The notes under the pieces: generated by a model
Told to the model about the DNA's origin: nothing
The model's database searches: none
The model's input: only the letters and a program-made list of their open reading frames with translations
Origin: Actinomycetota bacterium
GTDB lineage: Bacteria; Actinomycetota; Thermoleophilia; Gaiellales; F1-60-MAGs149
NCBI GenBank assembly: GCA_947481755.1
Contig: CANKHS010000012.1
Location: 1 to 16,905 of the forward strand
Length of the DNA stretch: 16,905 nucleotides
Direction of reading: 5' to 3'
Made by a program: the position numbers and the translations under genes
Shown: in pieces, positions 7,506 to 13,132 of the stretch
Layout of the letters: each line of letters starts with the position of its first letter
Numbering within the stretch: position 1 is the stretch's first letter

Positions 7506-9170
7506 CTACGACGAGTGGTACAGAACGACGGGCGTACCCATGTGCGCGAAGTCCCAGACAATCGGCGCGTAGGCGTGCTGGAGCCGCACACAGCCATGCG
7601 ATGCTGGGTATTGGGGAACATCCGGATACTCGTGCAAGGCGAAGCCCTCGTAAAAGTACGAGGCGTACGGGAGAAAGATCTTGAACTTGTAATCCCAGCT
7701 GTTGATCTCTTTACGGATGATCGAGAAGTCACCGTCTGGGGTGTTACCGGTGGCTCCCGTCGACGTATGGATCGTCCGCTCAACAAAGCCCTTGTCGCGC
7801 ACCAGCATGACGATCTGGCGCGAGATGTCGATCTCGATGTGACGTGCCCGATTGGGGTATTTGGCTACCGGACGCTCCGCACGCATAACCTGAGCAAGCG
7901 TGACTGCCCCAGCCGCACCTGTGCGTTCCATGCGTGTATAGCCTTGGAACGCAACCACCGCCTGCCACGTCGCATCGTCATACGCACCGTGCGCGTACTT
8001 CGGAAGCACATACCCGAGCTTCATCAAGTTCTCTTGCAGTGCACGCACGCCAGGACCGTGGTCGCCCAATTCAAACCCGCCCGGATAACCGGATCCTGGG
8101 TTACGACCCGATTGGGCACGAAAGCCAATCGCAAAGTATCCCGACGCTGCGACTCGGCCCCACGCTGTCAAGGTCTTACGTCCCTTGGACATCGCGTCGG
8201 GCGTGGGCGTATCCCAGCCGGCGACGATCGCGCCGCCGCCGCCATCAATCACGGTCCAACCCGTCACCCAATCGAGCAGGCCCTGCGACCAGCGCAGTGA
8301 GTCGGTCGTAGTCCGCGTGGTGCGCTTCAGTCGAGCGGTCGTGACCGGAACGAGTGGGTCAACCGTAGTTGTTGTCTGAACGCGCGCAATGTCATCGAAC
8401 ACCACAGGGGCGATCTTGGTCGCCGCGGCGAGCGATGTCGTCAATGCCTGTGCGTCGGACTGCTTGAACTTGATCTGTCCATCCGACGAAGGATGGACGC
8501 CGTACACGAGGTTGCGATCCCCAAGGGCCTTGATCCAGTTGACGGCAACCGACTGCGAACCTTGTGGGAGGTTGACCATGATCGGCGTCTTCACGCCGGC
8601 CGCTCGGAGTGCCTTGATGTTGAGCGACTGAGTCCAGATCCACGACTCTGTGTCTCCACAGTGACCCGTTGCGTCAAACTGGCCGCAGTTAGGATCGACG
8701 GCGGGGAGATACCAGACGTTGTCTTTTTTCTTGAACCAACTCGCCAGTGTCGCCAGCCATGGGGACTGGTCGTCGACGCTCAGTGGGACGTTTGCGAGCA
8801 GGAGCACTAAGCCCCGCGACTTGGCAAGCCGTTGCAGCTTTTGGAAGGCGAGTCGATGTGCATCGTCGTTCGACGCGCTGGAGATATCGACGCGCACGAC
8901 GTTCGCACCGAGGCGTGCGATCTGTTTGAAGGCGTTGGGCGCCGAACTGATATCGGGTGGCGCAACCGGTGTGCCAAGCACGGTGGGCACGAAACGCGAG
9001 CCGCCCCATGTCACTCCACGCACCTTCATCTCGTGCTTCCCGGCATCCATGATGCGATTGCCCGAGACATGCGCCGGCCGGGCCTGCGCGACGACAGCAG
9101 TGCCGATTAGGGCAACGAGTGCGAGTGCGGTAGCTGTTGCTGTTTTACGCAAAGAAAAGGTCGCTGGCAC
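7506..9170 (-). CDS. Secreted GH5-like barrel / PG-binding / L,D-transpeptidase fusion
   Basis: This encodes a 554-residue exported protein with three parts. A signal peptide is at residues 1-30 (RK near 8-9, hydrophobic core, AQA cleavage site). A cellulase-like (GH5-type) barrel spans about 38-340. A PG_binding_1 domain is at about 368-430 (GDHGPGVRALQ, then GAYDDATWQAVVAFQ), and a YkuD L,D-transpeptidase domain is at about 443-552. The last has STGATGNTPDGDF and the catalytic SHGCVR (His 525, Cys 527), so it should form 3-3 or lipoprotein cross-links in peptidoglycan. In the barrel, the expected NEP acid/base motif reads VDPN (158-161) and the nucleophile strand reads PVVFDD, so both glutamates seem to be aspartates and hydrolysis is doubtful. 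The start could instead be TTG at 9152. The longer reading frame to 9422 would overlap the divergent gene and is unlikely. Confidence 0.85.
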   Translation of the reverse strand: MPATFSLRKTATATALALVALIGTAVVAQARPAHVSGNRIMDAGKHEMKVRGVTWGGSRFVPTVLGTPVAPPDISSAPNAFKQIARLGANVVRVDISSASNDDAHRLAFQKLQRLAKSRGLVLLLANVPLSVDDQSPWLATLASWFKKKDNVWYLPAVDPNCGQFDATGHCGDTESWIWTQSLNIKALRAAGVKTPIMVNLPQGSQSVAVNWIKALGDRNLVYGVHPSSDGQIKFKQSDAQALTTSLAAATKIAPVVFDDIARVQTTTTVDPLVPVTTARLKRTTRTTTDSLRWSQGLLDWVTGWTVIDGGGGAIVAGWDTPTPDAMSKGRKTLTAWGRVAASGYFAIGFRAQSGRNPGSGYPGGFELGDHGPGVRALQENLMKLGYVLPKYAHGAYDDATWQAVVAFQGYTRMERTGAAGAVTLAQVMRAERPVAKYPNRARHIEIDISRQIVMLVRDKGFVERTIHTSTGATGNTPDGDFSIIRKEINSWDYKFKIFLPYASYFYEGFALHEYPDVPQYPASHGCVRLQHAYAPIVWDFAHMGTPVVLYHSS

Positions 9171-9213
9171 CCTAAGTGGTTTCGATCCTCGGATGCCGTC
9201 TCCTGCCTGAGGG

Positions 9214-9219
9214 TATTCT
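9214..9219 (+). promoter_or_regulatory. Putative -10 for a leaderless glycosidase-like gene
   Basis: TATTCT is followed by exactly six bases (GTGTTG) and GTG at 9226, the same arrangement as at 1032, 2821 and the apt start. This favours GTG 9226 over GTG 9220 as the translation start. It lies in the short divergent intergenic region 9171-9225. No clear -35 was seen, and no convincing -10 was found for the minus-strand gene on the other side. Confidence 0.45.
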
Positions 9220-9225
9220 GTGTTG

Positions 9226-10323
9226 GTGCGAAGACTCGTAGTAATCCTGTGCGCGCTCACAATCTTGCCGATTGCGCCGGTCATGGCCGGGGCGGCCGCC
9301 CTCGGTGTAGGTGCTGACGGCAGCCTTAGTGCGGGGAACGCCACGAGCAACACCGCGGCTGCCACAGCACTGCATCTCACTTGGGCCCGCGTTGATGTCT
9401 CCTGGCCCACCATCGCCCCCACACAACCGAAAAGCGTGCGACTCCCAACCAGCAGTGGGTATGTCTGGACCAGCGTCGATTCTCAGCTCGCGGCAGCAGC
9501 ATCATTGGGTGCTGGCACACAGGTACTGCTTTCCGTGAGCGGTACCCCGGACTGGGCGCGGGCGGACGGCGGTGCGGGTGGTTCGCCGGGGGATCCGTCG
9601 TGGATGCCAAAGCGCGCGTCGTGGCAAAATTTCATCGCTGCACTCGTCACGCGCTACAACGGCACGTTCGCTGCCATTGAGGTCTGGCCCCAGCCGAACC
9701 TCCAGACGTCTCTGCGACCACAGCGGCTCGCCGGTCGCCTCGTAGCGCCGGGTTTTCTGAAGGTGCTGACGAAGCTCGCGACGCTCGAAGCACGCAAGGT
9801 GTCGGCAACCGTGCCGATCATCACGGGCGGCTTGGCGCGTACGGACCCCGCCAGTACGACGGATACTCCCGCTCTCACGTTTCTCCGCTCGATGGCCCGA
9901 ACGCGGATGCCGTTCGACGCGATCGGGCTTCGCCTGGTACCGCCCAATGGGCTCGAAGGACTAAGCGATCCAACCAATCTCTCGCTGACCGATTCTGCCG
10001 GCATCGTGACCGCTGTCGACAGCTATTGGCCAAACGCTGGCAAAGGCATCTGGCTGACCGGTTACGGAGTGCCGTCGGGACCCGTCGAGGCTGGCTTCAG
10101 CTCCGCGACCCAGAACGTTGGCATTACGAGCCTGCTCACGGCCGCCGCGAATCCGCGCATTGGTGTTGCCGTTTGGAACAGTCTCGCGAACACGACGACG
10201 GCTCCCTATGGCGGCATCCTGCTGGCGCCGACGGTAGATCCCTTCGTGGCTCCGGCCCCGGGGACCGATCCGGCCTGGGACACCTGGACCACGATCGTGC
10301 CCGTTCCGGCTCCGCCAGTCTGA
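9226..10323 (+). CDS. Secreted glycosidase-like barrel protein, probably catalytically inactive
   Basis: This encodes a 365-residue protein with an N-terminal export signal (RRLVVILCALTILPIAPVMA, cleavage near AGA-A) followed by a TIM-barrel domain of the GH39/GH5-like kind. The order of motifs fits: WARVDVSWPTIAP, LLSVSGTPDWA, WQNFIAALVTRYNG and IEVWPQPN. In active relatives the last of these is EVWNEPN, with the acid/base Glu; here residues 155-158 read PQPN. The nucleophile strand, usually TEFG or TEYG, reads LTGYG (277-281). Both catalytic glutamates therefore seem to be lost while the fold motifs remain, which suggests a carbohydrate-binding or scaffold role outside the membrane. It is divergent from a gene encoding another degenerate barrel linked to an L,D-transpeptidase. 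GTG 9220 is the alternative start. It converges on the GNAT gene with a two-base gap. Confidence 0.75.
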   Translation: MRRLVVILCALTILPIAPVMAGAAALGVGADGSLSAGNATSNTAAATALHLTWARVDVSWPTIAPTQPKSVRLPTSSGYVWTSVDSQLAAAASLGAGTQVLLSVSGTPDWARADGGAGGSPGDPSWMPKRASWQNFIAALVTRYNGTFAAIEVWPQPNLQTSLRPQRLAGRLVAPGFLKVLTKLATLEARKVSATVPIITGGLARTDPASTTDTPALTFLRSMARTRMPFDAIGLRLVPPNGLEGLSDPTNLSLTDSAGIVTAVDSYWPNAGKGIWLTGYGVPSGPVEAGFSSATQNVGITSLLTAAANPRIGVAVWNSLANTTTAPYGGILLAPTVDPFVAPAPGTDPAWDTWTTIVPVPAPPV

Positions 10324-10325
10324 CC

Positions 10326-10769
10326 CTATTCTCGTTGAAGAGCGAGGACCAACGCGTCCCCGGCGAGCACGAAGCCAAACGGCTCGACCAAGGCAAGGAC
10401 TCCCGGATCGGCAATATTACTGACCAGCGCGACGGCTCGACATTCGCGCTGGCGCGCTGCATCGATTGCTCGGGCAAGGAGACCTGAGCCCAACCGCTTG
10501 CCACGTCCGTCGGGATGGACGTACAACTCGAGAATACGGAGCACGCGGCCCTGCCCCCTCCCCGTGTCAAGTGCCCGTTGCCACGCGACGTAGCTATTGA
10601 TTGTTCGATCCGTCGTCCCCACACGAACATCGCCCGCGCTAATGCGCGGCAACACCCAGTGGCCCCAGCTCGCCTGATCGACAAACCGCGTGTCGTTCGC
10701 CTCGAGCCGATAGCGCTCCCATAACACGCCCAACGCGACAAGATCAGCTCCTGCCGCTGGACGAATCAC
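10326..10769 (-). CDS. GNAT-family N-acetyltransferase
   Basis: This encodes a 147-residue GNAT-fold protein that should transfer an acyl group from acyl-CoA to an unknown amine. The core motif LELYVHPDGRGKRLGSGLL is the beta-4/alpha-3 acetyl-CoA loop, and it is followed by a VEPFGFVLAG segment in place of the usual YEKxGF. The loop RGKRLG departs from the consensus R/QxxGxG at the fourth position. The start is GTG 10769, which overlaps the apt stop as GTGA and has GAAGG five bases upstream. The longer reading frame begins inside apt and is rejected. It is the last gene of the minus-strand run, and translational coupling suggests co-expression with apt. Confidence 0.82.
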   Translation of the reverse strand: MIRPAAGADLVALGVLWERYRLEANDTRFVDQASWGHWVLPRISAGDVRVGTTDRTINSYVAWQRALDTGRGQGRVLRILELYVHPDGRGKRLGSGLLARAIDAARQRECRAVALVSNIADPGVLALVEPFGFVLAGDALVLALQRE

Positions 10770-11290
10770 GCGCCTTCGTACTCCACCAGAGAGAGCACGG
10801 GCAAGGCCCCAAGTTGCTCGCGCCCAGCCAGGCCACGCAATTCGGCAACGAAGCATGCCCCGACCGGTACGGCGCTGGCTTGCATGGCGAGGGCAACACT
10901 CGCAGCCGCCGTCCCACCCGTCGCCAACAGGTCGTCATGAATCAGGACGCGCATCCCAGGCTCGATCGCAGTATGCGCGAGTTCGAGTGCGTTCTGGCCG
11001 TACTCCAACGCATACGACTCAGTCCACGCCTTGCCAGGCAGTTTCCCGGGCTTACGTGCCGGAGCGAAACTACAGCCGAGCGCGTGCGCCAACGTTGGGC
11101 CGAACAGAAACCCGCGGGCCTCTGCGCCAAGGATCACGTCTGGCTGAAGCGGCTTCGCGTACGCCACAAAACGCTCGATGATCTCGGCGACGACGGTCGC
11201 ATCAGCGAGCAACGGAAGCAGGTCTCGAAACAGGATTCCCGGACGCGGAAAGTCTGGTATCTCATCGATTCGTTGCTGGAGATCGATCAC
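10766..11290 (-). CDS. apt: Adenine phosphoribosyltransferase
   Basis: This encodes a 174-residue type I phosphoribosyltransferase that salvages adenine with PRPP to give AMP. IPDFPRPGILFRD at 11-23 is the APT N-terminal signature, and GAEARGF is at 55-61. The flexible-loop RKPGKLP is at 79-85 and the PRPP-binding loop VLIHDDLLATGGT at 115-127. The length fits E. coli Apt (183). I chose GTG 11290 because it gives the usual MIDLQQRI-type N-terminus and has TACGGT exactly six bases upstream. GTG 11341 would add 17 residues and overlap the MerR gene. The stop overlaps the GNAT start. In many actinobacteria apt sits by relA or secDF, so this neighbourhood differs. Confidence 0.93.
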   Translation of the reverse strand: MIDLQQRIDEIPDFPRPGILFRDLLPLLADATVVAEIIERFVAYAKPLQPDVILGAEARGFLFGPTLAHALGCSFAPARKPGKLPGKAWTESYALEYGQNALELAHTAIEPGMRVLIHDDLLATGGTAAASVALAMQASAVPVGACFVAELRGLAGREQLGALPVLSLVEYEGA

Positions 11291-11296
11291 ACCAGC

Positions 11297-11302
11297 ACCG
11301 TA
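11297..11302 (-). promoter_or_regulatory. Putative -10 for a leaderless apt mRNA
   Basis: TACGGT on the minus strand is followed by six bases (GCTGGT) and the GTG at 11290. It repeats the TAnnnT-N6-start pattern seen at three plus-strand genes in the window. It lies in the 34-base gap after the MerR stop and would allow apt to be transcribed separately from the upstream regulator. Confidence 0.4.
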
Positions 11303-11324
11303 GCGATCATCTCGAGCAGGCGAC

Positions 11325-12002
11325 TCAGGTCTTGACGTCACGCACGAGCAGGCGTTCGGTCAACTCGGCGCTTAATCCCGCGAGTTGGGCCAACTCATCG
11401 AGGCCTTGCTCACGGCGCTCTGCGTTGCGCGAGCGTAGCGCCGGGGCGAGCACTTGGTCCAACAATCCGGCAACGCGCTGGACACCTGTGTAGAGCTGGC
11501 GCACGTGGCGCGGGCCGAGTCCGAACTCAGCCATCCGCTGGCAGATCTTGACGATCTCGACTTCGCTCTCACCGTAGAGACCATCCTCATCGGCTGTGAC
11601 GATGCCGTAGGACTGCAGCTCTGCAAAGGCGACATCATCGAGGCCCGTCTCGCGCAGGAGTTCCGAGCGATCAACGCGCCGTGCATCGACGGCGACCTCG
11701 GTCCGCATCGACCGACGCGCCTTGCGCTCACGACTTCGGGCGACGGTACCGCTGCCTTCGATTTCCTGACGAATCACCTTGAGTGGGAGAAACTCGTCGC
11801 GCTGTAGTTGCAAAATCGTGCGGAGCCGCTCAATGTCCTCACGGCGGTAGAGACGATATCCACCCTGCGTGCGCAACGGGTTGAGTAGCTTCTGCTCCTC
11901 GAGGTACCGAATCTTGGAGATCGAGACGTCATCGAACTCGGACTTCAGTTCCTTGCAAACCGCGCCGATCGTCAACGGCTTCTCTTCGCTCCGGGTCGCC
12001 AT
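11325..12002 (-). CDS. MerR-family regulator, FtsR/Rv1828-like
   Basis: This encodes a 225-residue DNA-binding protein. Its N-terminal MerR winged helix-turn-helix spans about residues 10-85 (LTIGAVCKELKSEF, then KIRYLEEQKLL and GGYRLYRREDIERL). A basic linker near 88-102 (ARSRERKARRS) and a C-terminal helical domain follow. The insertion KSEFDDVSISKIRYLEEQKLL is typical of the actinobacterial Rv1828/FtsR subgroup, whose Corynebacterium member activates ftsZ. It follows an FHA gene after six bases, the same order as garA (Rv1827) and Rv1828 in Mycobacterium. No cysteine pattern for metal sensing is seen in the C-terminal half. The regulated genes cannot be read here. Subfamily placement rests on the motif plus synteny. 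Confidence 0.85.
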   Translation of the reverse strand: MATRSEEKPLTIGAVCKELKSEFDDVSISKIRYLEEQKLLNPLRTQGGYRLYRREDIERLRTILQLQRDEFLPLKVIRQEIEGSGTVARSRERKARRSMRTEVAVDARRVDRSELLRETGLDDVAFAELQSYGIVTADEDGLYGESEVEIVKICQRMAEFGLGPRHVRQLYTGVQRVAGLLDQVLAPALRSRNAERREQGLDELAQLAGLSAELTERLLVRDVKT

Positions 12003-12008
12003 CGCCGT

Positions 12009-12446
12009 CTACTCGAGGTACGTCAGTTTGAATTTGCCGATCTGGAGCTCGTCGCCGTCTCGGAGACGGGCGCGCTCAATACGTCGGTGATTCACGTAGG
12101 TACCGTTAAGACTCGCGAGATCGACCAAATAGTGACCGTCAGCCTCTGCCTCAATGGCAGCATGACGGCGAGAGACCGTAACGTCGTCGAGCAGGATCGA
12201 AGCCTCTCCTGCACGACCAATCGTTTCGCGTGGCTGCTGCAGTGGAATGTGTTCGCCAGCGCGGCCGCCCGTGCGGATGACCACCGCAGGAAGCTGGTGT
12301 CCAGGCGTGGCTGGGACCTCTTGCGTGTCCGTATCACCCGTGTACGTGGCCGTATCGTCCGGACCATCTGGGTCGAGCAGCGTGCCGCACTTCGCGCAGT
12401 AGTGCGCAGTCGCCGCGTTCCGATATCCGCATTCCTGACAAAACAT
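12009..12446 (-). CDS. Zinc-ribbon plus FHA domain protein, GarA-like context
   Basis: This encodes a 145-residue cytoplasmic protein. A four-Cys zinc ribbon comes first (Cys 3, 6, 17 and 20: CQECG and CAKCG), then a Thr-rich acidic linker at about 30-48 (ATYTGDTDTQEV). A canonical FHA domain follows at about 55-143 with IGR (76-78), SRRH (92-95) and NGTY (114-117), the residues that contact phosphothreonine. The position just before an Rv1828-like MerR gene matches mycobacterial garA, a switch of 2-oxoglutarate metabolism controlled by Ser/Thr kinases. GarA lacks this zinc ribbon, and the ETTS motif it carries is not exactly present here. A GarA-like role is therefore an inference. ATG 12446 is chosen because it starts directly before the zinc ribbon; the longer frame overlaps pgsA. 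Confidence 0.85.
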   Translation of the reverse strand: MFCQECGYRNAATAHYCAKCGTLLDPDGPDDTATYTGDTDTQEVPATPGHQLPAVVIRTGGRAGEHIPLQQPRETIGRAGEASILLDDVTVSRRHAAIEAEADGHYLVDLASLNGTYVNHRRIERARLRDGDELQIGKFKLTYLE

Positions 12447-12454
12447 GTCCGGGC

Positions 12455-12460
12455 AGCATA
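12455..12460 (-). promoter_or_regulatory. Possible -10 upstream of the FHA gene
   Basis: TATGCT on the minus strand lies eight bases before the ATG at 12446, inside the 52-base gap after pgsA. No Shine-Dalgarno precedes this ATG, so a leaderless or near-leaderless transcript is plausible. No good -35 was found. Confidence 0.35.
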
Positions 12461-12498
12461 CACAGGAAACGGAGGAAGGGTACAGCGTTGGTTGAGGG

Positions 12499-13092
12499 TT
12501 ACCTCTGCGCGGGGTTGAGCGGTGGTTCAGAACCGGGTTCCCTGCGTTGCTCACGCAGCACTCCGCGCCCATAGAGCAGCGCAGCAATCAGCAACAAGGC
12601 AACGCCCGTCCAGAGCACGACGCTCGCCGGTACGGAGCCACGAGGCGTCACAATCGTGAAGAGCAAACCCATCATCATCACGAGCGTGCCTGCCTTACCC
12701 ATCACGTTGACCCGAACGCCATGTCCCCGGCCAGGTCCGACGACGAGCGAGGTGAGGAGCAGAACATCTCGCGACAACACAATCAGCATCAATACGAGTG
12801 GCAAGCGGTCAACGTGCCAGAGCAGAACGACAGCAACATCGATCAGCAGGCGATCTGCAATCGGGTCGAGTACCCGACCGTAACGACTCTGAGCATGCAG
12901 CCGACGCGACAATTCGCCGTCGAGGAAATCGGTCACAGCGGCGAACGCGAATACCACCGCAGCCATCGGCGCGGGAGCCCCATCTGCTGACAGCAGAAGC
13001 GCGGCAAATACCGGTACGGCCGCGAGGCGCACGGTCGTCAACACGTTGGGGAGTTGACGGATCAACGCTGCGGGGAGCCGGCGGTCTTCCAC
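12499..13092 (-). CDS. pgsA: CDP-diacylglycerol-glycerol-3-phosphate 3-phosphatidyltransferase-type enzyme
   Basis: This encodes a 197-residue membrane enzyme of the CDP-alcohol phosphatidyltransferase family, which joins a phosphatidyl group from CDP-diacylglycerol to an alcohol, most likely glycerol-3-phosphate, to start phosphatidylglycerol synthesis. It starts with LPNVLTTVRLAAVPVF, typical of PgsA. The catalytic motif reads DFLDGELSRR, then GRVLDPIADR, and fits DxxDGxxAR-x8-GxxxDxxxD with all four aspartates present but Ala replaced by Ser. About five to six hydrophobic helices follow. The start is GTG 13092, 40 bases after ileS. Its position before an FHA and a MerR gene echoes the mycobacterial pgsA3-garA-Rv1828 neighbourhood. 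The alcohol acceptor is inferred; other family members use inositol phosphate or serine. Confidence 0.85.
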   Translation of the reverse strand: MEDRRLPAALIRQLPNVLTTVRLAAVPVFAALLLSADGAPAPMAAVVFAFAAVTDFLDGELSRRLHAQSRYGRVLDPIADRLLIDVAVVLLWHVDRLPLVLMLIVLSRDVLLLTSLVVGPGRGHGVRVNVMGKAGTLVMMMGLLFTIVTPRGSVPASVVLWTGVALLLIAALLYGRGVLREQRREPGSEPPLNPAQR

Positions 13093-13132
13093 GCCGATAG
13101 TGTCTCACGCGCCCTGTCAAAACACGAGTCGA

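Noticed and set aside
7515..8300. 261-codon plus-strand frame antisense to the L,D-transpeptidase
   Set aside because: The minus strand encodes clear YkuD and PG-binding motifs over the same bases.
9171..9422. N-terminal extension of the L,D-transpeptidase frame to 9422
   Set aside because: It would overlap the divergent secreted gene by about 200 bases, and the signal peptide begins properly near GTG 9170.
13115..13120. Consensus TTGACA on the minus strand upstream of pgsA
   Set aside because: No -10 lies at 16-18 base spacing; the nearest candidate is 12-13 bases away, so it is probably chance.
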